Shown here one piece after another: positions 1-8,190 of a DNA stretch of 64,000 bases. This DNA comes from Streptomyces sp. F63 (GTDB taxonomy: Bacteria > Actinomycetota > Actinomycetes > Streptomycetales > Streptomycetaceae): positions 1-64,000 of the forward strand of contig NZ_JAGPXX010000027.1 in NCBI RefSeq assembly GCF_018070345.1, read 5' to 3'. The notes below the pieces were generated by a model. It had not been told where the DNA came from. It was given only the letters and a program-made list of their open reading frames with translations, and ran no database searches. Numbering within the stretch: the first letter of the stretch is position 1; the number at the start of each line of letters is the position of its first letter. The translations under genes were made by a program, and so were the position numbers.

Positions 1-347
1 AACCGCAGTTCACGAACATCGCTGGAGAGCCCGTTGCGGTTAACGCCGCACGACGGGTTCGGGAGGAGGCCGCTGGGAAAAGGACCAGCCCTGCGGGCTG
101 GCACCTCGCCCGGCGGCCCACCTCACGGTGAAGGTGACATGACCGCACCGAGGCCGGGCACCGTACGCTCACCGCCGGGTAGGCGCCGCACTGCGGTGCA
201 GCGGACGCACGCTCACGCCCCCCATGACCGCCGCGCCGCCCCCGGTCCTCGCCGGACGCACGGTCGACACGGGCATCCCGCTTTCCCGAGCAGGGCCGGC
301 CGGGCCGTCGCGCGTCCGGGCCCGGCGCGCCGGCACGGATCGACGGA
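1..347. other. Left-edge region without a supported gene
   Basis: No reading frame here shows both a ribosome binding site and recognisable protein similarity. The only clear structure is a perfect 7-bp stem with a 3-nt loop at 85-101 (arms CCAGCCC and GGGCTGG). It could end transcription from either side, but it lies about 250 bp beyond the ppx stop. A short frame open at the left edge ends at base 43 and is too short to judge. Confidence 0.5.
85..101. terminator. Small GC stem-loop, possible terminator
   Basis: Perfect inverted repeat of 7 bp (CCAGCCC / GGGCTGG) around the loop TGC, preceded by an A-rich stretch (GGGAAAAGGA). Read on the minus strand, that becomes a short T-rich tract after the hairpin. 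The distance to ppx makes its assignment uncertain. Confidence 0.4.
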
Positions 348-1319
348 TCAGTCGCCCTGCCGGTTCTCCTCCACCAGGGACCAGGCGATGCCGTCCAGGA
401 TGTCGTGTTCGCTGACGACGACCTCCGCGGCGCCGGTCCGCTCCATGATCGCGAGCAGTACCAGGGCGCCCGCGCCGATGACGTCCACCCGGCCCGGGTG
501 CATCACCGGGATCGCGGCGCGCTCGGCGTGCGTCGAGGCCAGCAGCCGCTCGGTGACCTCCCGCACCCGCTCCACGGGGATGCGGGAGTGGTGGATGGCC
601 GCCGGGTCGTACTCGGGCAGGCCCAGGGCGATCGCGGCCACGGTGGTGACGGAGCCGGCCAGCCCCACCAGCGTGCGGGCCTCGCGCAACGGGACCGTCT
701 CCCCGGCCAGGTCGAGCGCGGCCTCGATGTCGGCCCGTATGGCCGCGACCTGCTCCCGGGAGGGCGGGTCGGCGGCCGCGCCGTCCCGCACCAGATGGCG
801 CTCGGTCATCCGGACGCAGCCGATGTCGACCGAGCGCGCCGCGCGGACCCGTTCGGCGCCGACGACGAACTCGGTGGAGCCGCCGCCGATGTCCACCACC
901 AGGTACGGGACCTCCAGGTCCGGCCGCCCGGCCAGTTCCCGGGTGGCGCCGGTGAAGGAGAACTGCGCCTCCTGGTCCCCGGTGACGACCTCCGGTTCGA
1001 CGCCGAGGATGTCGCGGACCCCGCGCACGAAGTCGTCCCGGTTCTCGGCGTCGCGGGAGGCGGAGGTGGCGACGAAGCGGAGCGGCCCGGCGCCGTGCGA
1101 GCGGATGACCTCGGCGTACTCGCGGCAGGCGGCGAAAGTGCGCTCCAGGGCCTCCGGCGCCAGCCGGCCGGTGCGGTCCACGTCCTGGCCGAGCCGGACG
1201 ATCGTCATCCGCCGGTCCAGGTCCGTGAGGGCACCGGTGGCGAGGTCGATGTCGGCGACCAGCAGCCGGATGGAGTTCGTGCCGCAGTCGATGGCGGCCA
1301 CACGGGTCGTGCCGGTCAT
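348..1319 (-). CDS. ppx: Ppx/GppA family phosphatase (exopolyphosphatase)
   Basis: A 323-residue enzyme of the ASKHA-fold Ppx/GppA family, which hydrolyses terminal phosphates of polyphosphate or converts pppGpp to ppGpp in the cytoplasm. The N-terminal phosphate loop AAIDCGTNSIRLLV and the second nucleotide-binding motif DIGGGSTEFVVG are both present. The length fits the short two-domain actinobacterial Ppx without the extra C-terminal HD domain. I chose the ATG giving MTGTTRVAAID because it overlaps the stop of the upstream DUF501 gene by four bases (ATGA), indicating translational coupling. A longer in-frame start would run into that gene. It is the last gene of the eno-septum protein-DUF501-ppx run. 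Whether it prefers polyP or pppGpp cannot be told from sequence. Confidence 0.88.
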   Translation of the reverse strand: MTGTTRVAAIDCGTNSIRLLVADIDLATGALTDLDRRMTIVRLGQDVDRTGRLAPEALERTFAACREYAEVIRSHGAGPLRFVATSASRDAENRDDFVRGVRDILGVEPEVVTGDQEAQFSFTGATRELAGRPDLEVPYLVVDIGGGSTEFVVGAERVRAARSVDIGCVRMTERHLVRDGAAADPPSREQVAAIRADIEAALDLAGETVPLREARTLVGLAGSVTTVAAIALGLPEYDPAAIHHSRIPVERVREVTERLLASTHAERAAIPVMHPGRVDVIGAGALVLLAIMERTGAAEVVVSEHDILDGIAWSLVEENRQGD

Positions 1320-1906
1320 GCGGTCTCTCCCTCGGCGGCGGTCTCCGGCCCCTGCCGCTCCGGGCCGGCGGCGGCCGGTTCGCACGGGCTCACGCACGGG
1401 CTCACGCACGGGCCCTTGCGCCACCACTCCGGGAGCAGGGCGATGGCCTCGTCACCCAGCGGGTTGACGCCCGGGCCGGCGGCCAGCGAGTGGGCGACCA
1501 GGACGTGCAGGCACTTCACCCGGTCCGGCATGCCGCCCGCGCTGGGGAAGCCCTGGAGGACCTCGACGGCGTCACGGCGGGCGATGTAGTCCTCGTGCGC
1601 GGCGCGGTAGGCGGCGGCCAGCTCCGGGTCCTCGGCGAGCCGGGCCGTCATCTCCTTCATCACGCCCTCCGCCTCCAGGGTGCCGATCGCGGAGGCGGCG
1701 CGCGGGCAGGTCAGGTAGTACAGCGTCGGGAACGGGGTGCCGTCCTCCAGCCGCGGCGCCGTCTCGACCACGTCGGGCTGCCCGCAGGGGCAGCGGTGCG
1801 CGATGGTGCGCAGGCCGCGCGGCGGGCGGCCGAGCTGTTCGCGGAACGCCGCGATGTCGGCTTCGGTGGGCGCGGTGGGCGCGGTCTGGGGAGGGGGCGT
1901 GTCCAT
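1316..1906 (-). CDS. DUF501 domain-containing protein
   Basis: A 196-residue protein of the DUF501 family, conserved in actinobacteria between the FtsB-like gene and ppx. Its biochemical function is unknown. Family features seen include the region RGLRTIAHRCPCGQPDVVET (about residues 33-52), with a CxC pair and further cysteines and histidines that could bind metal, then LYYLTCPRA. The C-terminal tail holds a short repeat CVSPCVSPCEP, encoded by a 12-bp tandem repeat near 1385-1415, which is not part of the family core. The chosen ATG gives MDTPPPQTAP; sequence before it is low in family similarity. The gene is 128 bp downstream of the septum protein gene and overlaps ppx by four bases, so all three are probably co-transcribed. 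Confidence 0.8.
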   Translation of the reverse strand: MDTPPPQTAPTAPTEADIAAFREQLGRPPRGLRTIAHRCPCGQPDVVETAPRLEDGTPFPTLYYLTCPRAASAIGTLEAEGVMKEMTARLAEDPELAAAYRAAHEDYIARRDAVEVLQGFPSAGGMPDRVKCLHVLVAHSLAAGPGVNPLGDEAIALLPEWWRKGPCVSPCVSPCEPAAAGPERQGPETAAEGETA

Positions 1907-2034
1907 GCCTGTGCGGATCTCTTCGGTCGGTTCGGGTGGGGAGGTTCGCCGGTGGGCGGGGCGGGAGGCGGGCGGGAAACGGCCGGGGCCGGCGCCCGGT
2001 GCGGGAGGACGGCCCCGCGCGTACGTCCGGTGCG

Positions 2035-2553
2035 TCAGCCGCCGGAGTCCGCCCGGTCGATGCCGCTCCACAGCTTCTCGTACCAGGGGAGGTCGTCGAC
2101 GGCGTCCTGCCCGGTCTTCCCGCCGGCGCCGTCCGTGCCCCGCGGCACGACGTAGCCGGTCTCGCCGGGGCGTACGTAGTGCAGCCGCTCGCGCAGCTGC
2201 CGCTCGGCGTAGGCGTCGTCCTGCCAGCGCGCCTTGAGGTCGCGCAGGTCCTCGACCGCCGCGCGCGCCTCCTCGGCGCGGCGCTGCTGCTCGGCGATCT
2301 CCGACTGCTGCGAGACCCACTGCCGCATCGGATAGGCGAGGGCGACGACCAGCGAGCACACGACCAGCGCCAGCAGCGCCGCCCGGCCCGTCAGCCGGTT
2401 GCGGCGCTGGGGCCGGGCCCGGTAGACGCGGGCGGCGGCCTGCTCGCCGAGGGCCCGGAGCCGGGTCGCCGTCGAGCCCTGGGGCAGCCGGGAAAAGGCG
2501 GACGGCCTCGCCCCGCCACCGGCGGGGCCGCCCCTGTCGCGGTCCGTGGCCAC
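2035..2553 (-). CDS. FtsB/DivIC-type septum formation initiator
   Basis: A 172-residue bitopic membrane protein of the FtsB/DivIC family, which joins FtsL and FtsQ in the divisome and is needed for efficient sporulation septation in Streptomyces. The layout is a basic cytoplasmic N-terminus (residues 1-57, rich in Arg), one membrane segment around 58-76, then a coiled coil at about 78-112 (SEIAEQQRRAEEARAAVEDL). The conserved end of the domain is ERLHYVRPGETGYVVP. The start is a GTG giving VATDRDRGG; longer frames would run into the upstream region before the enolase stop without a ribosome binding site. It sits 131 bp after eno, the usual actinobacterial order, and precedes DUF501. Confidence 0.82.
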   Translation of the reverse strand: MATDRDRGGPAGGGARPSAFSRLPQGSTATRLRALGEQAAARVYRARPQRRNRLTGRAALLALVVCSLVVALAYPMRQWVSQQSEIAEQQRRAEEARAAVEDLRDLKARWQDDAYAERQLRERLHYVRPGETGYVVPRGTDGAGGKTGQDAVDDLPWYEKLWSGIDRADSGG

Positions 2554-2684
2554 GCTCGCCTCCCCTGTCGTCCGTTGCGTCACGTCCCCGGCCACGGTAC
2601 GGGACCGGGCCGGGGACGTGACGCACTGACGTACGGCGGGCGGACGGCGCCGCCCTCCGCCGGAGCCGGGGCCGGGGCCGGGCC

Positions 2685-3965
2685 CTAGCGGCGGAACCGC
2701 GGGAACGCGGAGCGGCCGGCGTACACCGCCGCGTCGTCGAGGATCTCCTCGATGCGCAGCAGCTGGTTGTACTTGGCGACGCGCTCGGAGCGGGCCGGGG
2801 CGCCCGTCTTGATCTGACCGCAGTTGGTGGCGACGGCCAGGTCGGCGATGGTGACGTCCTCGGTCTCGCCGGAGCGGTGGGACATCATGCACTTGTAGCC
2901 GTTGCGCTGGGCCAGCTCGACGGCGTCCAGGGTCTCGGTGAGCGAGCCGATCTGGTTGACCTTCACCAGGAGCGCGTTGGCGGTGTCGCTCTCGATGCCG
3001 CGGGCGAGGCGCTCGGGGTTGGTGACGAACAGGTCGTCACCGACGATCTGCACCTTGTCGCCGAGCTTCGCGGTCAGGGTCTTCCAGCCCTCCCAGTCCT
3101 CCTCGTTCAGCGGGTCCTCGATGGAGACCAGCGGGTACGCCTCGACCAGCTCGGCGTAGTAGTCCGTCATCTCGGCGGCCGAGAGGGACTTGCCCTCGAA
3201 GGTGTAGGCGCCGTCCTTGTGGAACTCGGTGGCGGCCACGTCGAGCGCCAGCGCGATGTCCTGGCCCGGCTCGTAACCGGCCTTGCGGATGGCCTCCATG
3301 ATGAGGTCGAGGGCCTCGCGGTTGGAGCCGAGGTTCGGCGCGAAGCCGCCCTCGTCGCCCAGGCCGGTGGAGAGCCCGCGCTCCTTGAGGACGGTCTTGA
3401 GGGTGTGGTAGACCTCCGCGCCCCAGCGCACCGCCTCGGAGAAGGACTCCGCGCCGATCGGGGCGATCATGAACTCCTGGATGTCCACGTTGGAGTCGGC
3501 GTGCGAGCCGCCGTTCAGGATGTTCATCATCGGGACCGGCAGCAGGTGGGCGTTCGGGCCGCCGAGGTAGCGGAAGAGCGGCAGGTCGGACGCCTCGGAG
3601 GCGGCGTGCGCGACGGCGAGCGAGACGCCGAGGATGGCGTTGGCGCCGAGCGAGGACTTGTCGGGGGTGGCGTCCAGGTCGAACATCGCCTGGTCGATCA
3701 GCCGCTGCTCGGTGGCGTCGTAGCCGACGAGCTCCGGGCCGATCTGCTCGATGACCGCGAGGACGGCCTTCTCCACACCCTTGCCGCCGTAGCGGTTCTT
3801 GTCGCCGTCACGGAGCTCGAGGGCCTCGAAGGCACCGGTGGAGGCACCGGAGGGGACGGCGGCACGGCCGGTGCTGCCGTCGTCGAGGCCGACCTCGACC
3901 TCGACCGTTGGGTTGCCTCGCGAGTCGAGGATCTCCCGGGCTACGACGACGTCGATGGACGGCAC
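2685..3965 (-). CDS. eno: Enolase
   Basis: Enolase (426 residues) interconverts 2-phosphoglycerate and phosphoenolpyruvate in glycolysis. Recognisable motifs are GNPTVEVEV at the N-terminus, the mobile loop SGASTGAFEA, GGSHADSNVDIQEFM with the active-site His, the Mg ligands in ALDVAATEF, SIEDPL and DDL, the catalytic Lys in LLVKVNQIG, and SHRSGETED near the C-terminus. Two starts are possible: an ATG at 3971 and a GTG at 3965. The ribosome binding site AAGGAG directly abuts the ATG but is six bases from the GTG, so I choose the GTG, giving the usual mature start PSIDVVVARE. A possible -10 element TAGGCT lies at 4035-4040. Downstream genes for the septum protein, DUF501 and ppx follow on the same strand. 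Confidence 0.96.
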   Translation of the reverse strand: MPSIDVVVAREILDSRGNPTVEVEVGLDDGSTGRAAVPSGASTGAFEALELRDGDKNRYGGKGVEKAVLAVIEQIGPELVGYDATEQRLIDQAMFDLDATPDKSSLGANAILGVSLAVAHAASEASDLPLFRYLGGPNAHLLPVPMMNILNGGSHADSNVDIQEFMIAPIGAESFSEAVRWGAEVYHTLKTVLKERGLSTGLGDEGGFAPNLGSNREALDLIMEAIRKAGYEPGQDIALALDVAATEFHKDGAYTFEGKSLSAAEMTDYYAELVEAYPLVSIEDPLNEEDWEGWKTLTAKLGDKVQIVGDDLFVTNPERLARGIESDTANALLVKVNQIGSLTETLDAVELAQRNGYKCMMSHRSGETEDVTIADLAVATNCGQIKTGAPARSERVAKYNQLLRIEEILDDAAVYAGRSAFPRFRR

Positions 3966-4224
3966 GAGCATCTCCTTCTGGGAATGTGACGCTGGATCGC
4001 AGTGTCTTCTCGCCGCGAACGGCTCTGCGGCACGAGCCTAACGGGCCCGGGGGCCGGGGTCGGCCGACCGCCCGTCCGGCGAGACGAAAAGACATCCGAA
4101 AACCGGCATTACGGGGGCAATCACCCCGGAGGCGGTGGCCCGAAGTGACACCCGGGAGAGCCGTGGCGGGCAGGACGGAAAGGCACCGGCCCGGCGCCAC
4201 TGGGGTACGCCGGACCGGTGCCGT

Positions 4225-4243
4225 GCCGCCCGGAGCGGGCGGC
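4225..4243 (-). terminator. Hairpin downstream of rpfA
   Basis: Perfect 7-bp stem (GCCGCCC / GGGCGGC) with loop GGAGC, starting about 15 bases beyond the rpfA stop. There is no T tract, as is common for Streptomyces terminators. Confidence 0.6.
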
Positions 4244-4257
4244 CCTGCGGGAGCGGG

Positions 4258-4983
4258 TCAGCTCAGCCGGAGGAGCTGGCCGGGGTAGATGATGTCCGGG
4301 GCGTCGATCTTGTCCCGGTTCAGGGCGTAGAGCTTCTGCCAGCCGCCCTTGACCTCCAGGGCCTCGGCGATCTCGGAGAGAGTGTCGCCCTCGACGACCT
4401 CGTACTTGCCGTCGACCAGCTGGGGGGCGGGCCGTTTCTCCGCCCCGGCGGTCTCCGGCGTTCGGGGCGCCCCGTCCTCGTCCGGCTGCCCGGCTCGGGC
4501 GGGCGCGCCGCCGGCCCCTTCCCCGGGCGCTGCCTGCTCCTGCTCGCCGGCGTTCCGGTCGAGTCCGGTGAGCGGGGCGACCCCGGGGGCGGGGCCGCCG
4601 GCCTTCAGCCCGCCCGCCCCGGCGCAGGCCCAGGCGCCCGGCCCCTGCATGGCCAGCAGCCGTTCGGCGGTCGCGATCTGCTCTTCCTTGGTGGCCAGGT
4701 CGGCGCGCGGCGCGAACCGCAGGCCACCCGCGGCCTTCCAGCTGGACTGCTTGAACTGCAGTCCGCCGTAGTGGCCGTTGCCGGTGTTGATGTCCCACGT
4801 GCCGCTGGACTCGCACTGGGCCACGGCCTCCCAGGTGTCGACGGAGGCGGCGGACGCGGAATCGGCGGTGCCCACGAGCGGGATGGCCGCGGCGGTGCCG
4901 GCGGCGCCGGCGAACGTGACGATACGACGTGACTTGGGCGGGGCGGGACGGCGGTGCCTGCCCTTGTAACCGGTACGCAGCAT
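4258..4983 (-). CDS. rpfA: Resuscitation-promoting factor with LysM domain
   Basis: A secreted cell-wall hydrolase of 241 residues with the Rpf lysozyme-like fold, which cleaves peptidoglycan and helps spores germinate and old cells regrow. Residues 1-46 form a signal peptide with a basic start, a hydrophobic core and ASA-AS near the cleavage site. The Rpf domain runs from about 48 to 122. The catalytic Glu58 lies in AQCESSGTWD, and Cys57 and Cys120 should form the conserved disulphide. A Pro/Ala/Glu-rich linker follows, then one LysM at about 192-240 (GDTLSEIAEAL ... YPGQLLRL) for wall binding. Its leader contains a c-di-AMP riboswitch, as known for S. coelicolor rpfA. A second rpf gene lies just upstream on the same strand but has its own promoter. 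Confidence 0.9.
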   Translation of the reverse strand: MLRTGYKGRHRRPAPPKSRRIVTFAGAAGTAAAIPLVGTADSASAASVDTWEAVAQCESSGTWDINTGNGHYGGLQFKQSSWKAAGGLRFAPRADLATKEEQIATAERLLAMQGPGAWACAGAGGLKAGGPAPGVAPLTGLDRNAGEQEQAAPGEGAGGAPARAGQPDEDGAPRTPETAGAEKRPAPQLVDGKYEVVEGDTLSEIAEALEVKGGWQKLYALNRDKIDAPDIIYPGQLLRLS

Positions 4984-4991
4984 GAAACGTC

Positions 4992-5187
4992 TCTCTCACC
5001 GACGCCTGCGAGGTGAGCTGTCGGGTTCGGGCTGTGAGCGGCCCTGCCGAGTGCTCCCGCACTGGGCTTCACCCCTAGCCGGTCGGCCCGCCGGGCGGTC
5101 TCGCGGCACTTACCTGGGTCCCCCGCTCCTGCCTACGGCGCTTGCGCGGCGACTGCCCTCCGGCCGCCGGCAGGACTCGGCGTGGCG
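4992..5187 (-). promoter_or_regulatory. ydaO-type c-di-AMP riboswitch
   Basis: The leader of rpfA carries the conserved blocks of the ydaO/yuaA class in order: GAGCGGGGGACCCA, then GGGGTGAAG, then CCCGAACCCGACAGCT and ACCTCG. These match the Bacillus subtilis ydaO leader as I remember it. A closing P1 helix can be drawn between CGCCGA (5177-5182) and TCGGTG (4997-5002), ending 14 bases before the ATG. In Streptomyces, c-di-AMP binding is reported to reduce rpfA expression by early transcription termination. The exact 5' limit is approximate. Confidence 0.88.
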
Positions 5188-5451
5188 GTCGGGGGTGCCC
5201 GCTGGCGGCGAGCGATAAGACGTTAAGCACATCGTCGCTGACGACGCATAACCCGACACACCGTCACTTTTCCCGCCGGAGGCCGCCCGTGCCGCTCGTT
5301 GTCGCAGGTAGCGGCCGACAACGGGCCAGGAGCCGAAGCCGGGGCCCGGGTTCATCCGAAGGGACGCAGCAACGCGCGCCGCTCCGGCCGGAGCGGGCCC
5401 CGCGTCGCGGAGAGCGGCCCGTCCGCGGGCCCGGGGTGGCGGAGGCGCGGG
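5188..5451. other. Spacer between the rpfA leader and rpfC
   Basis: Together with the riboswitch this makes a 468-bp non-coding stretch. It must hold the rpfA promoter. A run of lower GC content at about 5218-5275 (ACGTCTTATCGC, GGTTATGCG on the minus strand) is the likely place, but I could not fix -35 and -10 boxes. Nothing else is visible. Confidence 0.4.
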
Positions 5452-6342
5452 TCAGACCAGGGGCCGTGCGGACCACGTCGCGGCGTTCGCCGAGTACGTC
5501 CACTCCCCGGACACCGAGCGGTCGTCGGCCGCCCCGCCGTACACGGCCTCCGGCAGCACGGCGTAGGGGCCGGGCCGCTCCTCCGACGGGCGCTCCGCCC
5601 CGCGGTCGGCCGGCGCGTCGTCACGCGTGGCGTGGCGCCCGGCGCCCCGCTCACCGTCCCCGTCCCCGTCCCCGGCCTCCGCCGCGCTCTCCTCCGGTGC
5701 GGGCTCACCGCGGTGCTTGCCGCTCTTGGACGGGGCCTTCTCCCCGTCCGCCCCGGACAGTCCCAGATCGAGGAGGCCGCCCGCACCGGCCGCCTCCTCG
5801 TCCGAGGGCGCGGCGGACGGGGAGGACCCGCCGGACGCGGAGTCCCCGGCGCCGTTCGCACCGTCATCGGAGCCGCCGGTCTCCAGCAGTCCGCCGAGCA
5901 GACCGCCCGACTGCCCCCGGCCCTGCTCCTCGGCGGCCGCACCGGAGCCGGCGTCGGCCGCCTCGGCCTTCCCCGTGAGGCCCGCGTCCGCCCCGCACTT
6001 GGGCCAGGCGCTCGGGCCGACGGCCGCGAGCACCTTCTCGGCGACGGCGATCTGCGCGTTGCGGCTGGCCTGGTCGGCGCTCGGCGCGTAGTCCAGGCCG
6101 CCGTACTGCTCCCACGTCTCCTGGGTGAACTGCAGTCCGCCGTAGTAGCCGTTGCCGGTGTCCGCGCTCCACAGGCCGCCGCTCTCGCACTCGGCGACCT
6201 TGTCCCAGGTGGCGGCGTCGGCCGCCTGCGCGCCCGTCGCGCCGAGCAGCGGCATCGCGATCCCGGCGCCGGCCACGCCCGCCGTGACGAACAGGGCCGG
6301 GGCCTGGCGGGGCTTGCGGTGTCTGCCGTTGCCGGAAAGCAT
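5452..6342 (-). CDS. rpfC: Secreted Rpf/transglycosylase-like protein without LysM
   Basis: A 296-residue secreted protein with an N-terminal Rpf domain. A signal peptide covers about residues 1-41 (basic start, hydrophobic core from 14, ending AQAADAA). The Rpf domain spans about 43-118, with catalytic Glu53 in AECESGGLW and the cysteine pair Cys52/Cys116. The rest is a long low-complexity region rich in Gly, Ala, Ser, Glu and Asp with no LysM. This arrangement resembles the RpfC type that sits beside rpfA in Streptomyces. A conserved-looking C-terminal end WTYSANAATWSARPLV may be a separate short motif. The ATG at 6342 is chosen because an AAAGG box lies upstream and the promoter at 6384-6413 would place longer starts at or before the transcript start. 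Confidence 0.82.
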   Translation of the reverse strand: MLSGNGRHRKPRQAPALFVTAGVAGAGIAMPLLGATGAQAADAATWDKVAECESGGLWSADTGNGYYGGLQFTQETWEQYGGLDYAPSADQASRNAQIAVAEKVLAAVGPSAWPKCGADAGLTGKAEAADAGSGAAAEEQGRGQSGGLLGGLLETGGSDDGANGAGDSASGGSSPSAAPSDEEAAGAGGLLDLGLSGADGEKAPSKSGKHRGEPAPEESAAEAGDGDGDGERGAGRHATRDDAPADRGAERPSEERPGPYAVLPEAVYGGAADDRSVSGEWTYSANAATWSARPLV

Positions 6343-6383
6343 GGAGGGCCTTTCGTCGAGGGCCGAAGGTCGGGTCCCGCCGA

Positions 6384-6413
6384 AAAATAGCCGGACCCGG
6401 AGGCGCGTCACAA
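6384..6413 (-). promoter_or_regulatory. Promoter of rpfC
   Basis: On the minus strand TTGTGA (6413-6408), an 18-bp spacer and TATTTT (6389-6384) match the housekeeping consensus well. The predicted transcript start near 6377 gives a leader of about 35 nt. Confidence 0.55.
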
Positions 6414-6428
6414 GTCGATGTAGTGGAG

Positions 6429-6444
6429 ATCACGCGAAGATCAC
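6429..6444 (-). promoter_or_regulatory. Phased direct repeat GTGAT-N6-GTGAT upstream of rpfC
   Basis: Two GTGAT pentamers exactly 11 bp apart lie directly upstream of the -35 box of rpfC, at about -52 to -67. Direct repeats with one-turn spacing are typical of OmpR-family response regulator sites. MtrA is a candidate because rpf genes are MtrA targets in mycobacteria. That assignment is inference. Confidence 0.35.
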
Positions 6445-6457
6445 GAATGATGCCGCG

Positions 6458-7771
6458 TCAGGTCGAGTGCGTTTCCCCGGGGTCCGGTAGGGGCAGAGGG
6501 GCAAACTTCACCGGCAGGGTGCGCAGGCCGCGCATGATGAGTCCGCCGCGCCACCTCAATTCGGCCGGGTCGGCCGCCAGTCGGAGATCCGGGAGCCTGC
6601 GCAGCAGGGTGGCCAGCGCGATGCGCGCCTCCAGCCGCGCGAGCGGTGCACCCAGGCAGTAGTGGATGCCGTGCCCGTAGCCGAGGTGCGGGTTGTCGGC
6701 GCGGGAGAGGTCGAGGGTGTCCGGGTCCGTGAAGCGCGCCGGGTCGCGGTCGGCGGCGGCGAGCACCACCAGCACGGGATCGCCGGCGGCGACGCGCTGC
6801 CCGCCGATGACGACGGGCTCACTGGCGTAGCGCCAGGTCGCCAGCTCCACCGGGCCGTCGTAGCGCAGCAGTTCCTCCACCCCGGTCGCCAGCAGTTCCG
6901 TCTCGCCGGCCGCCAGCGAGCACTGGAGCCGGGCGCGCGGGCCGGGTTGGCGGAGCAGGGCGTACATGCCGTTGCCGATGAGGTTGACGGTGGTCTCGAA
7001 GCCGGCGAAGAGGAGGATGAAGGCCATGGCGGCGGCCTCCCCCTCGGTGAGGTGCTCGCCGTGGTCGCTCGCCCGGATCAGACCGGAGATCAGGTCCTCG
7101 CCGGGGCGGGCCACCGGGCCGAGCGCGGCGCGCTTGCGGTGGATCAGCTCGGCGAGGTAGTCGCGCATCCTCCGCACCGACCGGCCCACACCGCCGCGCG
7201 GCGCCCGGCCGCCGCCGGGTCCGGAATGGCGCATCATCATGCCCGCCCAGTCGCGGAAGTCGTCCTGGTCCTCGCGCGGAACACCCAGCAGGTCGCAGAT
7301 CGCGTAGATGGGCAGCGGGAACGCGAACTCGTGGATGAGATCGGCCTCCCCGCGGGCGGCGAAACCGTCGATGAGCCGGTCGGTCAGCTCCTGGACGCGC
7401 GGCTCGAAGGCGGCCACCCGGCGCGGTGTGAACGCCTTGGAGACGAGGCGGCGCAGCCGGGTGTGGTCGGGCGGGTCGATGTTCAGCAGATGCGTCATCA
7501 GGTCCGCGCCGCGCTCCCCCGGAATGCCCGTCTTGCCCTTGGCGCGCGCCGTCCCGGTGTGGTGTGCGGGGTTCTTCGACAGCCGGGCGTCGGCGAGGGC
7601 CTGCCGCGCGTCGGCGTACCGGGTCACGAGCCAGGCCTCCACCCCGCTGGGCAACGTGGTGCGGTGCACCGGACTGTGCTCCCGCAGCCAGGCGTACACC
7701 GGGTACGGATCGTCGGCGAACTCCTTGGTGAACAGTTCCGGCGGGGACGGGACGGCGGTCTTCTCGGGCAC
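6458..7771 (-). CDS. Cytochrome P450
   Basis: A bacterial class I P450 of 437 residues, a soluble haem monooxygenase using ferredoxin and ferredoxin reductase that are not encoded nearby. The I-helix motif reads LLFAGFETT, with Glu at the acidic position before the Thr pair. The ExxR motif is EELLR and the haem-binding loop is GYGHGIHYCLGAPLARLE, with Cys372 as haem ligand. Length and motifs fit the CYP105/CYP107-like group, but the substrate cannot be inferred. The GTG start giving VPEKTAVPSP is chosen because upstream codons are Arg/Pro/Gly-rich low-complexity sequence. A lone P450 next to rpf genes is also found in other Streptomyces, so it looks like a conserved core P450 rather than part of a biosynthetic cluster. 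Confidence 0.9.
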   Translation of the reverse strand: MPEKTAVPSPPELFTKEFADDPYPVYAWLREHSPVHRTTLPSGVEAWLVTRYADARQALADARLSKNPAHHTGTARAKGKTGIPGERGADLMTHLLNIDPPDHTRLRRLVSKAFTPRRVAAFEPRVQELTDRLIDGFAARGEADLIHEFAFPLPIYAICDLLGVPREDQDDFRDWAGMMMRHSGPGGGRAPRGGVGRSVRRMRDYLAELIHRKRAALGPVARPGEDLISGLIRASDHGEHLTEGEAAAMAFILLFAGFETTVNLIGNGMYALLRQPGPRARLQCSLAAGETELLATGVEELLRYDGPVELATWRYASEPVVIGGQRVAAGDPVLVVLAAADRDPARFTDPDTLDLSRADNPHLGYGHGIHYCLGAPLARLEARIALATLLRRLPDLRLAADPAELRWRGGLIMRGLRTLPVKFAPLPLPDPGETHST

Positions 7772-8190
7772 GTGTCCGACCGTACCCGGCGCCCGGGCGG
7801 GGTCCGCGTGGTCCCTGCCCGGGGGGGGGAGCGGGGGCCGCCGCGAAGCGGGCTCGGCGCACACCCGGCCGTCCCGCCGCTGCGCGCGGCCGTGCCGACT
7901 GCGGCCTCCGCCACCGCCCGGTTCCCCCGGCGCGGACGGAGAGGCGCAAGCGGGGCGGGGCGGGACCGGCACCGGGCGGGACCGGCACCGGGCGGGGCCG
8001 GCAGCGGGTGGCCCGGCCCCCCACCCGCGGCCGGGGCACCGCCCGGCGGGGGCCGCTCCGGTGGGGAGGTGCCGTGGACGACGGAGCCCGCGACGGGGCG
8101 GGGCCGGCGAACCGCCGCGCCACCGCGGCGGGACCGCCGACCGCGTCAGCCGCGGCGGCCGCGGCGGTCACGTCGGCCGCGGGGGTCACG
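7772..8190. other. GC-rich spacer with short repeats
   Basis: A 419-bp gap between the P450 start and the lysoplasmalogenase stop. It holds a run of nine G at 7821-7829 and a 16-bp tandem repeat at 7962-8009. I see no supported gene and no clear promoter. Confidence 0.45.
7962..8009. repeat. 16-bp tandem repeat, three copies
   Basis: Two perfect copies of GGGACCGGCACCGGGC (7962-7977 and 7978-7993) are followed by a degenerate third copy. It is non-coding and probably arose by replication slippage. Confidence 0.7.

Noticed and set aside
2..43. Tail of a gene entering from the left edge
   Set aside because: Only about 13 codons are visible and they have no recognisable similarity.
6458..7771. 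P450 as part of a natural product cluster
   Set aside because: Neighbours are wall hydrolases and a lysoplasmalogenase. No ferredoxin, synthase or tailoring gene is nearby.
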